A DNA stretch of 64,000 nucleotides from Bartonella taylorii 8TBB (GTDB lineage Bacteria; Pseudomonadota; Alphaproteobacteria; Rhizobiales; Rhizobiaceae): NCBI RefSeq assembly GCF_902825155.1, contig NZ_CADEAG010000002.1, positions 1-64,000 of the forward strand. The letters run 5' to 3'. The notes beneath the pieces were generated by a model, which saw only the letters and a list, made by a program, of their open reading frames with translations, made no database searches and was not told the DNA's origin. Both the position numbers and the translations under genes were made by a program. Shown piece after piece: positions 48,208 to 58,104 of the stretch. Position 1 is the stretch's first letter. Every line of letters starts with the position of its first letter.

Positions 48208-51200
48208 TTATGGCACGATGGTTTTTACCGTTGAGTCGCTATCAAGCAGTACTGGTTGTAAGCGAAAATCCCAAAAATTTTTATTTTCTCCTAAAAGGTT
48301 TTGTTTAGTATTTGTTTTACTATGGTTTGACGTTGGTTTATAAGCTTTCAGTATATATTTATAAGGTGAACCACTTATTGTGATATAGCTATTTGCGAGT
48401 TTAAAAGAATTCTGACTTGCTTTTCCGAAGACTTTAATCAGTGAAAAACCATGTATATTGCTGGGAGTAGAAGTATTTACTTTAATATTGTTCTTTTTTA
48501 AATGTTCAGTGACATAAATCAATGTAGTACCTGAAACATCACCGTGAATCAGAAGGTGGTCAGCTTTTTGTTTGTTTATGGCAGAGCTATCACTCCATTC
48601 GACGTTGAAATGAATTTCTGCTTTTCCTGTAGCCTTGTAGACTTTTTTAGTATTTGGTCTGCCAGATCCTATGTGCAACGTGTGATAATAATCTTCTGTT
48701 GGCTCTTCAAAAACAATAGAGCTGTCATTGATGTTAAGGACAGAAATATCAGAGCGTGCTCTTTGAGCAATATCAAGTGATTTTTCATTTTGACTTTTTG
48801 CATTTGTGCTTGTTTTTAATATCCATTTCGTATGATTTTGCAAATCAAAGATTGTTTTGAATTTTTTTTCAGTATTTACGCTGCCTTCTAATATGGAATG
48901 ATCAGCGTTTAATGTAAGAATAAAATTATTTTTTTTAGCTGAATCTTTGGTTACTAGTAAAATATTGGCACGGATTTCTGAATTTTTGAGATTGGCTTTA
49001 CCAATTGATTCATTTGCATTAATTCCTGTACCGTTTTTAATGTGAAGTTTTGTATTGATTAAATTGATTTCTGACGTTTTATTGTTCTTAGATTTTGCAA
49101 ATGCTATACCTCTATCTTCTGCTGTGGCAGAAACATCTGTCACATCAATATATCCATTATTATCTACAACAAATGCACTATTTTCGGCAATAACTGTTCC
49201 TCCGATCATTTTAATCATTCCGCTATTTTGTGCATAAAGACCGACTACAGCATTCTTAATCGTTGTATTGCCATATAATTCAACTAAACTGCCAACATCT
49301 TGGCTTTTTGCACCAGATCCGTTGCTATCTGCCGTTGTTAGAGTGACATTCGTGGCTTTAATATGCCCACCGTTTTCTGTATTTAATGCGGTAGTTTTAC
49401 CCTTTATGATTCCTCCCGTTATGGTGATGGTAGATTTTGAGTCTTTTGCATAGAGCCCACTGTTATCAGATGATGTAATTTGAGCATTGTCAGTTAAAGT
49501 AATGATACTACCATTTATAGCAGATATTGCTGCGCTTTTTGCGTTAAATGATCCTCCAGAAACTGTTATTTGAGAATTATCACTTGAAACTATACTATTG
49601 ATTGCTTGCGGAATGGTTACATTTTCTAAAGTAATGGCACTTTTTCTTGCAATGATTGCATTTAGTAGTGTATTGCCCTTACTACTTAATATCGTTACAT
49701 CTTTCAGTTTGTTATTGCTCTTATTTTTTAACAAGTGAACACCAGCTTCGGAACTAGTAATGGTTCCTCCGATCATTTTGATTGTGCTATCGTTTTGCGC
49801 ATCAATTCCGGTTTTAACGTCACTGATTGTTGTATTTCCCAGCAATTCAACCACACTGTTAGGGCCAGAGGCAGCTGCACCAGTAGCTATATCACCACTA
49901 TTATTAGTTGATTTTAAAGCAACATTTGTAACCGTAATATGGCCACCTATGTCTGCTTCTAAGGCTGTAAATTTTCCTGTCACGCTTCCTGTTGTCATTG
50001 TAATCGTAGATTTTGAGTTTCGTGCATAGAGACCTGCTTCATCATGTGATGTAATTTGAACATTGTCTGTTAAGGTAATGCTGCTGCCGTTTTGAGCACA
50101 TATTGTTGCATAGCTTGAATCAAATGATCCTCCAGAGATTGTTATGTTAGAACGATTATTTGCAATTACGCTATTGCCTGTTTGAGTTACTTTTACATTT
50201 TTTAAAGTGAGTCCACTTTCTTTCTCTAGAAGTATTCCTTTGCCTGAATTTTTCTCTTTACCGGTTGATATTATTACATTTTCTAGTTTATTTTCGGTGT
50301 TCTTACTGTTCACGAAGCCAACACCAGTTGCAGAAGCCGTAATGGTTCCCCCTATCATTTTAATTACGCCACCGTTACTTGCTACAAGCCCAACAGCAGC
50401 ATTCTTAATCGTTGTATTGCCATATAATTCAATCATACTATTAGCGCTATTGACTCCTGCTCCTATTGTAGGAACATCAGTGACCTTGCCTCCATGTTCA
50501 TTTGTTGTTAGAGCAACATCAGTGACCTTAATATGTCCACCGTTTTCTGCGACCAACGCTAATTCTCCGGTTACTGTTCCTCCGGTCATTGTGATGGTAG
50601 AATGTGAACCATTTGTGTAGAGTCCTTTGCTATTCGATGATGTTGATATAACTTGAACGTTACCTTTTTTATTGCTGGTTAAAGTAATGTTGCTGCCGTT
50701 TCCAGCGTATGCCCCTACGTTTTTCCCCTCAAATGATCCTCCAGAAACCGTTACTTTAGAATGATTATTTGCAGTTATGCCGTTTTCTGCTTGCATAACG
50801 GTTACATTTTCTAAAGTGACTTCACTGTCTTTGTCTGCAAATATTGCAAAAGTTAGTGGTGCTTTGCCTTTGCCACTTGATATTGTTATATCTTTTAGCT
50901 TGTTTTCGGCATTCTTACTATTCAAGAACTTAGCACCAGTTTTGGAGACTGTAATGGTTCCTCCGGTCATTTTCAGTGTAGCGCCATTTTTTGCTTCAAG
51001 ACCGAAGAAAATGCTAGAACCAGTTCCTTTAATGGTTGTGCCGTCTAGTAATTCAATCGCAGTGTTAGAACCTTCAGCTGTTACAGCGCGCGTATTTGTG
51101 TTTGTTTTTTTGTTTCCAATTATCGTTAAATGCTTGCCGATAATTTGGCCACCTTTTTTTGCGTGAATAATTTCATAGGTTTCGTTGGAAACTTCTTTTT

Positions 51201-51303
51201 TACTTTTTGAAATTTCAAGATTTTTAGCTTGTGCATTAAGATGGATACTAGACAGTACAACTGCCACAATCGCTGTGCAGGATAGAAGAAATTTTTTAGG
51301 CAT
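48208..51303 (-). CDS. Autotransporter passenger lacking its barrel (probable pseudogene)
   Basis: The open frame encodes about 1031 residues. I start at the ATG at 51301-51303 (MPKKFLLSCTAIVAVVL), with AAAGGAG seven bases upstream. The signal peptide spans about 1-25. The passenger contains three full modules of about 190-204 residues and a fourth partial one. Each is marked by an M(T/I)GGT turn (residues 112, 316, 510 and 699), then VSGGSF and ENGGHI segments, giving a predicted beta-helix. The pertactin-like end NFWDFRLQPVLL is present but the frame then stops (KTIVP). Without the barrel the product cannot be displayed by the type V route. It resembles Bartonella Iba/BafA-type autotransporters. 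The exact subgroup is uncertain. Confidence 0.75.
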   Translation of the reverse strand: MPKKFLLSCTAIVAVVLSSIHLNAQAKNLEISKSKKEVSNETYEIIHAKKGGQIIGKHLTIIGNKKTNTNTRAVTAEGSNTAIELLDGTTIKGTGSSIFFGLEAKNGATLKMTGGTITVSKTGAKFLNSKNAENKLKDITISSGKGKAPLTFAIFADKDSEVTLENVTVMQAENGITANNHSKVTVSGGSFEGKNVGAYAGNGSNITLTSNKKGNVQVISTSSNSKGLYTNGSHSTITMTGGTVTGELALVAENGGHIKVTDVALTTNEHGGKVTDVPTIGAGVNSANSMIELYGNTTIKNAAVGLVASNGGVIKMIGGTITASATGVGFVNSKNTENKLENVIISTGKEKNSGKGILLEKESGLTLKNVKVTQTGNSVIANNRSNITISGGSFDSSYATICAQNGSSITLTDNVQITSHDEAGLYARNSKSTITMTTGSVTGKFTALEADIGGHITVTNVALKSTNNSGDIATGAAASGPNSVVELLGNTTISDVKTGIDAQNDSTIKMIGGTITSSEAGVHLLKNKSNNKLKDVTILSSKGNTLLNAIIARKSAITLENVTIPQAINSIVSSDNSQITVSGGSFNAKSAAISAINGSIITLTDNAQITSSDNSGLYAKDSKSTITITGGIIKGKTTALNTENGGHIKATNVTLTTADSNGSGAKSQDVGSLVELYGNTTIKNAVVGLYAQNSGMIKMIGGTVIAENSAFVVDNNGYIDVTDVSATAEDRGIAFAKSKNNKTSEINLINTKLHIKNGTGINANESIGKANLKNSEIRANILLVTKDSAKKNNFILTLNADHSILEGSVNTEKKFKTIFDLQNHTKWILKTSTNAKSQNEKSLDIAQRARSDISVLNINDSSIVFEEPTEDYYHTLHIGSGRPNTKKVYKATGKAEIHFNVEWSDSSAINKQKADHLLIHGDVSGTTLIYVTEHLKKNNIKVNTSTPSNIHGFSLIKVFGKASQNSFKLANSYITISGSPYKYILKAYKPTSNHSKTNTKQNLLGENKNFWDFRLQPVLLDSDSTVKTIVP

Positions 51304-51765
51304 CAGTCCACTCCTTTTAAAGCCCCCAACATTCATTTTCCCGCTGACTTCATAAGAAGAAGTGAAAATAGATGGTTTTCAATAAAATAACTGATCCAGC
51401 CTATTTTGTTTATTATTATCTGTCAAATTAAAGTATATGATAATATAATTTACATTCAATTTAAATGTATTGTAAATAATAATTCTTTATTTAGCTTATG
51501 TAGATTTTTGTTGAAATTGCGTAATATCGGTTACAATTTTTTCCGCATTAAGGAAAAAGGGGAAGGAAAGCGCAGTTGGGAGCAATAAGCAAAAATGAAA
51601 AAAGTTTCCTCATTTTGGATTTAAAACGCGTTTTCTGTTTAAGATAAAAAATACTGCTTGATGTGTTCTTACTAAGCGTAGCATTCTTCTTGAATGTGTC
51701 GCATGAATTTGCTGAGTATTCTTGTTAAATTAAATAGAATGATAGGCTATTTTTACAGTCTTTTC
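51304..51765. other. Region between the two autotransporter genes
   Basis: The part next to the first gene (51304-51375) is a leader shared with the second gene, including CTTCATAAGAAGAAGT on the plus strand. It should hold the minus-strand promoter. The rest is AT-rich and shows no gene, and no clear terminator follows the second autotransporter. Confidence 0.5.
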
Positions 51766-54700
51766 TTAAAACTGATAGCGTATTCCGCCTGAAAAACTTG
51801 CACCAGAGATACCATTTTTCTGAAGCTTTTGTTGATAGCTTACATCACCATGAAGGGAGAAATTATGAGACAGTTGCGCATTAATGCCAATGCCGCCTTC
51901 AATTGCAGTCCCCATAGGATCAAGGTCAAAGTTTCTGCCAATCTGGATAGTGCCATCATCACCAAAGGTTTTGATCAAGTTTACTTTTCCATAGAAAGAC
52001 ATAGGACGGCTGTTTTCAGTGGAAATGGTTTTTGTCAAACGTCCGCCAACGCGGATCAACCATTGAGAAGGATTGTGCATATCAACAGTAAAATTATCAG
52101 CATCTTCAATGGTGTTAAACATCAAATGTTGATAAGCAATTTGTGCTTGTGGTTCGAAGGTTAAACCTTCCATTCTGGTTGCAAATTCTTTGCCAACAGT
52201 GGTGGAGATACTCAACATTTTGGCATTTTTCAATTTTGCGGTATTTCCTCTGATGGCATTGCCGATATCTCCTTTTAGAATTCCATAGGATAGCAGTGTA
52301 TCCATATAGAAACCACTGTCATGCTGCACGCTGCCATAAGCTGTTAGCGACCATTTATCCAATGTGCTCTTACTTACATCATCCATCTCTTTTGGAGTGA
52401 AAGATAGTCGCCCATAGGTGCCTACAAGACCGAAATGTGTCGTGGTACTTTGCCCTTCAATTGCTGCTAATGTGACACCGGCTTGAAGAGCAGCATAGCG
52501 AATATCAGCGCTATAACTATATTTGAGAGGTCCGCGTTCAGAAGATAAGGTTCCTGTGCTCCCGTAAGTGTAGAGGAAGAAACCAGTTTGTTTTTCCTCT
52601 TCTTTTCCTAAGACGGATGCTCTGATATTGGCTAAAAGCGCGTTTTGTTTAGCCATATCGGTTAATCCACTGTAGAAGAGAGCATTTGGCATGACCAAAT
52701 AGCTTGCTGTTTGTGGTACAGGAGCGATCACACTTGGACCAGAACCAGAGCCAGAACCATTTCCAAGAAGTTCTGGTTGCAAACGGAAATCCCAGAAATT
52801 TTGGTTCTTTTCATCAAACAGGTTTTGCGTAATATTGGCTTTGCCTTGGCTTGAGTCTGGTCCATAGGCACGTAGTGTATACATATCTGGTAAACCACCT
52901 CTTGTAGTATAGCCATTTACAAGTTTGAAAGAGCTTTCTTCTGCTTTTCCAGAAACTTGAATAAGTGAAAGACCACGGATATTGGCAGCAGCAGAGGTAT
53001 TTGCTTTGACATTGTCATTTTCTAAGCGCCCCGTGACATAAACTGATGTGTTGCCAGAGACATCCCCATGGATCAAAAGTCTATCGGTTTTTTGGTCATT
53101 TATTGCAGCACCATCACTCCATTTTGCGTTAAAGTAAATCTTTGCATCACCCGTTGCGTTGTAGACTGCTTTTGTGTCTGGTTTACCAGAACCTATATGC
53201 AATATTTGGTAATGCTCTTCTGTTGGTTTATCAAAAACAATGGAGCTGTTATCGAGATTAAGCGTGGAAATATCAGAACGAGATCTTTGAGCGATATCAA
53301 GGAGATTGCCATCATCATCTTTTTCGTTTTTGCTGATTTTCAACGTCCATGTTGTATCGTTTTTCAGATCAAAGTGTACATTTCTGTCTTTAGCAATATT
53401 CGCTCTGCCCTCTAAAGTGGAATGATCTGCGTTTAATGTGAAGGTACCGTTGGAGATCGCTTTTGAACCTACCTGGTCCCAAAACTCGCTATCTTTCCAA
53501 TAAATGCCGTTTCCTAGTAAAACATTGGCATGGATTTCTGAATTTTTGAGATTTACTGTACCGATTGCCAAATCTGCATTATTTTCAATATCGTTGTCAG
53601 TGAAAGCTCCAATAAGAATTCCAGCACCATTTTCAACATGAAGTTTTGTATTGACCAAATTGATTTCACTGCTTTTACGTTTTTGGGGATTATCGGGATC
53701 CGTGTAAGAGAGAGACATGATCTGCAAACCACCGATTTGTGCCGTTGCAGAAACATTTGTCACATCAATATGCCCGCCGTTTTCTGTATACAATGCAGCT
53801 TTTTTCCCAAACACTGTTCCGTCTGTCATTGTGATTTGGGATTGTGGACCGCTTGCATGAAGTCCACTGCCATCAGATGCGTTAATTTGAGCATTGTCTT
53901 TTATGATAATGGTGCTGCCACTCTCAGTAGATACCCCTGAGGTTTTTACATTAAATTCTCCCCCTGATACGTTTATTTGAGAATTAAAAGCGGAGGCTAT
54001 GCCTATATTGGCTTGAGTAACTGTTGTGTTTTTCAAAGTAAGGTTGCTGTCATGAGTGGCTACTACTCCGAAAAGTTGTTGGTCATCGTCTTTACCACTT
54101 GATATTTTCACATTTTCTAGCTTGTTCTCAGCGCTCTTACTGTTATTAAAAAAAGAAGCGCCTATTATAGAAGCCGTAATAGAACCTCCAGTCATCTTGA
54201 TCGTGCCGTTTGGTTGTGTAAAAAGCCCCGTTGAAACATCTTTAATCGTTGTATTATGTAATTCAATTATGCTTCCAAAGCCACCGGCGTGTGCGCCGTC
54301 TCCGGTGCCATCTGTCGATGTTATAGTAACACCAGTGACATTAATATGTCCGCCGTTTTCGGCAAATAATGTACCTGCAGATCCGCTTACTGTTCCTCCT
54401 GTCATTGTGATTTTTGATTTTGAACCTTCAGCATATAGTCCATAACCACTGGATGATGTAATCTCAGTCCTGTTTTCGATAGTAACCGTGCTGCCATTTG
54501 AAACATATATTCCATCAAGTTCTCCATCAAATGATCCTCCAGAGACTGTTATTGTCGAGTGATCATCTGCCTTTAGAGCGTTCGATGCATGCATAACAGT
54601 TACATTTTTTAAGGTGAGCGTGCTTCCCTTGGTAACTATTCCTGAGAGTAATTGCAGTCCATCTTTATCTAAGTCTGATATCACCACGTCTTTTAGCATG

Positions 54701-55098
54701 TTTTCGCTGCTATTCGTGTTATTAAAAGAAGCGCCAACAGAGGCAGCTGCAATGGAACCTCCAATCATTTTGATTGTAGCTCCGTCTTTGGCTTCAAGAC
54801 CGCGGGAAATCTCAGAATCAAGTTTTGGGATAATTTTACTATCCTGTAATTCAATTACACTGTTAACACCTTCAGCTGTTACAGCGTATACATCGTAATG
54901 GACTGGGTGGTTTATCGTTAAATTCTTGCCAATGATTTTTCCACCGTCTTTTGCGTGAATAGTTTCATAGGTTTTATCGGATACTGGTATTGTTTTTCCA
55001 TCAGAAACTTCGAGGGTTTCAGCATGTGCACTGAACTGGATGTTGAATAGGACGATAGCGGCTGCAACCGTGCATGATAAAAAGGATGTTTTATACAC
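51766..55098 (-). CDS. Autotransporter with beta-helix passenger and intact barrel
   Basis: A 1110-residue type V secreted protein. A GTG start follows AAGGAG by seven bases. The signal peptide runs to about residue 26 (SAHA). Two passenger modules of about 191 residues repeat the MIGGS/MTGGS, VSGGSF and ENGGHI blocks (residues 111 and 302). A pertactin-like NFWDFRLQPELL and a GSGSGSG linker precede the C-terminal barrel of about 290 residues (VMPNALFYSGLTDMAKQNAL to GGIRYQF), which ends in phenylalanine. It resembles Bartonella Iba/BafA-type autotransporters, some of which act on host endothelium. It has one module fewer than its neighbour. Confidence 0.9.
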   Translation of the reverse strand: MYKTSFLSCTVAAAIVLFNIQFSAHAETLEVSDGKTIPVSDKTYETIHAKDGGKIIGKNLTINHPVHYDVYAVTAEGVNSVIELQDSKIIPKLDSEISRGLEAKDGATIKMIGGSIAAASVGASFNNTNSSENMLKDVVISDLDKDGLQLLSGIVTKGSTLTLKNVTVMHASNALKADDHSTITVSGGSFDGELDGIYVSNGSTVTIENRTEITSSSGYGLYAEGSKSKITMTGGTVSGSAGTLFAENGGHINVTGVTITSTDGTGDGAHAGGFGSIIELHNTTIKDVSTGLFTQPNGTIKMTGGSITASIIGASFFNNSKSAENKLENVKISSGKDDDQQLFGVVATHDSNLTLKNTTVTQANIGIASAFNSQINVSGGEFNVKTSGVSTESGSTIIIKDNAQINASDGSGLHASGPQSQITMTDGTVFGKKAALYTENGGHIDVTNVSATAQIGGLQIMSLSYTDPDNPQKRKSSEINLVNTKLHVENGAGILIGAFTDNDIENNADLAIGTVNLKNSEIHANVLLGNGIYWKDSEFWDQVGSKAISNGTFTLNADHSTLEGRANIAKDRNVHFDLKNDTTWTLKISKNEKDDDGNLLDIAQRSRSDISTLNLDNSSIVFDKPTEEHYQILHIGSGKPDTKAVYNATGDAKIYFNAKWSDGAAINDQKTDRLLIHGDVSGNTSVYVTGRLENDNVKANTSAAANIRGLSLIQVSGKAEESSFKLVNGYTTRGGLPDMYTLRAYGPDSSQGKANITQNLFDEKNQNFWDFRLQPELLGNGSGSGSGPSVIAPVPQTASYLVMPNALFYSGLTDMAKQNALLANIRASVLGKEEEKQTGFFLYTYGSTGTLSSERGPLKYSYSADIRYAALQAGVTLAAIEGQSTTTHFGLVGTYGRLSFTPKEMDDVSKSTLDKWSLTAYGSVQHDSGFYMDTLLSYGILKGDIGNAIRGNTAKLKNAKMLSISTTVGKEFATRMEGLTFEPQAQIAYQHLMFNTIEDADNFTVDMHNPSQWLIRVGGRLTKTISTENSRPMSFYGKVNLIKTFGDDGTIQIGRNFDLDPMGTAIEGGIGINAQLSHNFSLHGDVSYQQKLQKNGISGASFSGGIRYQF

Positions 55099-55587
55099 TA
55101 GTATTCTCCTTATGAGAGCCCCAAAAATTCATTTCCCCGCGAACTTCATAAGAAGAAGTAAAAATGGATAATTGTTTTTAAATTCGGTAATTGTTTTTAT
55201 TTGGTAAGACATTTCTGTTTTTTTGTCAAAATTAAAAAATAATTGATATGAATTATGTCTAATACACAATGTATTTATAATTGATTTTATTTAAAGTATT
55301 ATAATTTTGAATATTATTATTCAGAGAAATATTTTGAGATACTGATATAGTGGCACCATGACATCTTTTAAGTGATGGTAGAGATTATTAGATGATGCAA
55401 ATTGGGGTTATGAGGAAACAGAATAGGGTGTAGAAGAAGCTTGTAAAAAAGATAACTTACTTGTTTAAAACCCTTTGAAAAAAAATAAATTGGTACAAAA
55501 TCTAGTGTCAAAATATACAAAACCGCGCGCCAAGCCTATACCGATAAACTATAATGAAATTTTCTAAAAACACTATGAAAAATAAAA
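55099..55587. other. Autotransporter leader and AT-rich spacer
   Basis: Bases 55099-55165 match the leader of the first autotransporter gene. The rest is AT-rich and holds the presumed promoter. I see no gene before tRNA-Met. Confidence 0.5.
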
Positions 55588-55664
55588 TGGTAGCGAAGGA
55601 GGGATTTGAACCCCCGACACAAGGATTATGATTCCTCTGCTCTAACCTACTGAGCTACTCCGCC
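55588..55664 (-). tRNA. tRNA-Met (CAT anticodon)
   Basis: The minus strand folds as a 77-base tRNA with acceptor GGCGGAG, D-arm AGCTCAGTAGGTTAGAGC, anticodon loop ATCATAA and an encoded CCA. CAT fits elongator tRNA-Met. A lysidine-modified tRNA-Ile cannot be fully excluded. It is not the initiator type. Confidence 0.9.
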
Positions 55665-55834
55665 ACAATGACAAAGACTATTATCAAATCATCTCATCTT
55701 CTGCGGATATAAGAGGTAGAATAGTGAGATGTCAAGCATCGTTTTTAAGCTTTTCTCTTGTCATTCTATTTCATCCCCGATATGAAATGAATAAAGTATA
55801 ATTTTTCGTATAATTAATTAAGGTAAGGCATAAA

Positions 55835-56791
55835 ATGGTGCCACGTGTAGCGGTCTTAGGGTGCGGTCATTGGGGTGGAAATCATATACGAACGCTCTGG
55901 AGTCTTGGAGCTTTGGTAGCAGTTTCTGATGTTGATGTTGATCGTGCTGCAAGTTTTGCAAATATGTATGGCGTGGATGTTGTTGCGTCTGATGATCTTT
56001 TTACTCATAATGGTATTGATGCGCTGGTGCTCGCGTTGCCTCCACAGTTTCATACAGAAAATGTTATACGTGCTGTTAAAAATGGTAAAGATGTATTGGT
56101 TGAAAAACCCATTGCTTTAAATGTCGCTGATGCTGAACGTCAAGTACAGGCTGCGAACCAATATGAACGGATTTTTATGGTGGGCCATATTTTACGGTTT
56201 CATCCTGTTTTTGAAAAAATGTGCGAATTGGTGGAAAAGGGAGAATTGGGGGATGTGCATTATATTTATTCTCATCGGTTAGGCTTTGGAAAATTTCATA
56301 CACACAGTGACGCTTTATGGGATCTTGCTCCTCATGATCTCTCAATGATTTTGGCTTTGACAGGATGTGAACCTTCGGAAATTCGAGGTGAGGGAGCTGC
56401 TGTTATTGATCAGTGTTCCGATTTTTCTCATATTCATATGTCTTTTCCAAATGGTATACGGAGTCATCTTTTTACTTCACGCTTGAGCCCCTATCGTGAA
56501 AGGCGTTTAACTGTTGTTGGTACAAAGGCTATGCTCGTTTTTAATGATATGGAACCATGGAATCGTAAATTGGCATTACACCGTTTTGCCGTTTGGAAAG
56601 AGAATCAAGAATGGGTCTTTAGCACGGATGAGTTGAATTACATTGATGTTTGTGAAGATTTGCCGCTTACTTGCGAATTGCAGCATTTTCTTCATTGTAT
56701 TGAAACGCGTCAATCGCCTCGCACAAATGGCGATGATGCTATTGCTGTTTTACGGATTTTAACTGCTGCTAGTATCAATTATCATCGATAA
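55835..56791 (+). CDS. Gfo/Idh/MocA-family oxidoreductase
   Basis: The 318-residue protein starts with a Rossmann domain (VAVLGCGHWGGNHIRTL) and carries the family motif VLVEKPIALNV, where the lysine is catalytic. A C-terminal substrate domain follows with WDLAPHDLSMIL. It should oxidise or reduce a sugar or nucleotide sugar with NAD(P). The gene 48 bases downstream is a sugar aminotransferase, so the pair probably makes an amino sugar for a surface polysaccharide. The exact sugar is unknown. Confidence 0.85.
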   Translation: MVPRVAVLGCGHWGGNHIRTLWSLGALVAVSDVDVDRAASFANMYGVDVVASDDLFTHNGIDALVLALPPQFHTENVIRAVKNGKDVLVEKPIALNVADAERQVQAANQYERIFMVGHILRFHPVFEKMCELVEKGELGDVHYIYSHRLGFGKFHTHSDALWDLAPHDLSMILALTGCEPSEIRGEGAAVIDQCSDFSHIHMSFPNGIRSHLFTSRLSPYRERRLTVVGTKAMLVFNDMEPWNRKLALHRFAVWKENQEWVFSTDELNYIDVCEDLPLTCELQHFLHCIETRQSPRTNGDDAIAVLRILTAASINYHR

Positions 56792-56839
56792 AAGAGATAG
56801 TAGTACTTTTGCATTATTATGATGACCAATGGAGTTAAT

Positions 56840-57958
56840 ATGCAATTCATCGACCTTGGAGCGCAGCGAGCGCGTATTGAAGACAAAATTAATTCTGCAA
56901 TTGCACATGTGGTCACCAGTGGTAAGTATATTTTGGGGCCAAAAGTAACAGAGTTTGAAGAGCGGTTGGCAGAGTATCTTGGCGTTAAGCATGTGATTTC
57001 CTGTGCCAATGGGACTGATGCGTTGAAGATGCCTCTTATGGCTCAAAATATTGGTCCAGGGGATGCTGTTTTTTGTCCTAGCTTCACGTTTTGTGCAACT
57101 GCTGAAGTGGTTGCGTTGGTGGGAGCTGAACCTGTTTTTGTTGATGTTTTGCCTAATACATTCAATATTGATGTTGAAAAACTTTGTGAAGCGATTGAAA
57201 TGATTAAAAAAGAGGGACGCCTTAAACCAAAAGCAATTATTGCTGTTGATTTGTTTGGGCTTCCTGCTGATTATGCACAAATTGCTAGCGTGGCGGCAAA
57301 GGAAAACCTTTTTGTTATTGAAGATGCTGCGCAATCAATGGGAGGAAGAAGCGGTAATATTATGTGCGGGGCTTTTGGGGATGTTGCCGCGACAAGTTTT
57401 TACCCTGCAAAACCATTGGGGTGTTATGGTGATGGAGGTGCTATGATGACCAATAATGATAATTTGGCAGCACTTTTACGCTCTATTCTCTTTCATGGTA
57501 AAGGTGAAACGCAATATGACAATGTGCGTATCGGTATGAATTCGCGTCTAGATACCATTCAGGCTGCAATTTTGCTGGAAAAGTTTGTTATCTTTGAAGA
57601 TGAAATGGAAAAACGTGTTGCAATTGCTCAATATTATTCCAATGGTCTAAAAGATATTGTCACAGTTCCAGAAGTAGGAGAAAATGTTCGTTGTGCCTAC
57701 GCACAATATACTCTTAAGGTGCAAGAGCGTGATAAATTAAAGGACTATTTACAGAAAAATTCTATTCCTACAATGGTTTATTACAAGACTCCATTACACC
57801 AACAGCAGGCTTATAAACACTTTTCTTATGTAAAAGATTCCCTTTTCGTTTCTGAGTCTTTAGGAAACTGTGTTTTAAGTTTACCGATGCATCCATATTT
57901 GACGCAAAATGATCAGGATATAATTATTCAGCGAATAAGAGATTTTTATCATTCTTGA
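56840..57958 (+). CDS. DegT/DnrJ/EryC1-family sugar aminotransferase
   Basis: This PLP enzyme transfers an amino group to a keto sugar. I start at the ATG at 56840 (MQFIDLGAQRARIE) because GGAG lies about six bases upstream. An earlier in-frame ATG lacks a site. The 372 residues include ILGPKVTEFEERLAEYLGV, SCANGTDALKMPL, FVIEDAAQSMGG with the PLP-contacting aspartate, and SFYPAKPLGCYGDGGA, whose lysine should bind PLP. MNSRLDTIQAAIL is also typical. It probably works with the adjacent oxidoreductase, as in WbpB/WbpE-like pairs. Confidence 0.87.
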   Translation: MQFIDLGAQRARIEDKINSAIAHVVTSGKYILGPKVTEFEERLAEYLGVKHVISCANGTDALKMPLMAQNIGPGDAVFCPSFTFCATAEVVALVGAEPVFVDVLPNTFNIDVEKLCEAIEMIKKEGRLKPKAIIAVDLFGLPADYAQIASVAAKENLFVIEDAAQSMGGRSGNIMCGAFGDVAATSFYPAKPLGCYGDGGAMMTNNDNLAALLRSILFHGKGETQYDNVRIGMNSRLDTIQAAILLEKFVIFEDEMEKRVAIAQYYSNGLKDIVTVPEVGENVRCAYAQYTLKVQERDKLKDYLQKNSIPTMVYYKTPLHQQQAYKHFSYVKDSLFVSESLGNCVLSLPMHPYLTQNDQDIIIQRIRDFYHS

Positions 57959-58104
57959 GAGAATGTTTTTCTTCTTTTAGCTTTTGAAGAATAGGCTTTA
58001 TATTGGTTGTATTTCCTAGAAGGTATTTTTGGTTTGTCATGAAAAACAAACTCAAAATCGGAGACTCTACTATAAAGAGAAGAGTTCAATGTTAAAGGCA
58101 TGTC

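Noticed and set aside
49760-50620. Long plus-strand frames across the autotransporter genes
   Set aside because: They are antisense shadows of repetitive Thr/Ser/Gly-rich passenger codons and lack ribosome sites.
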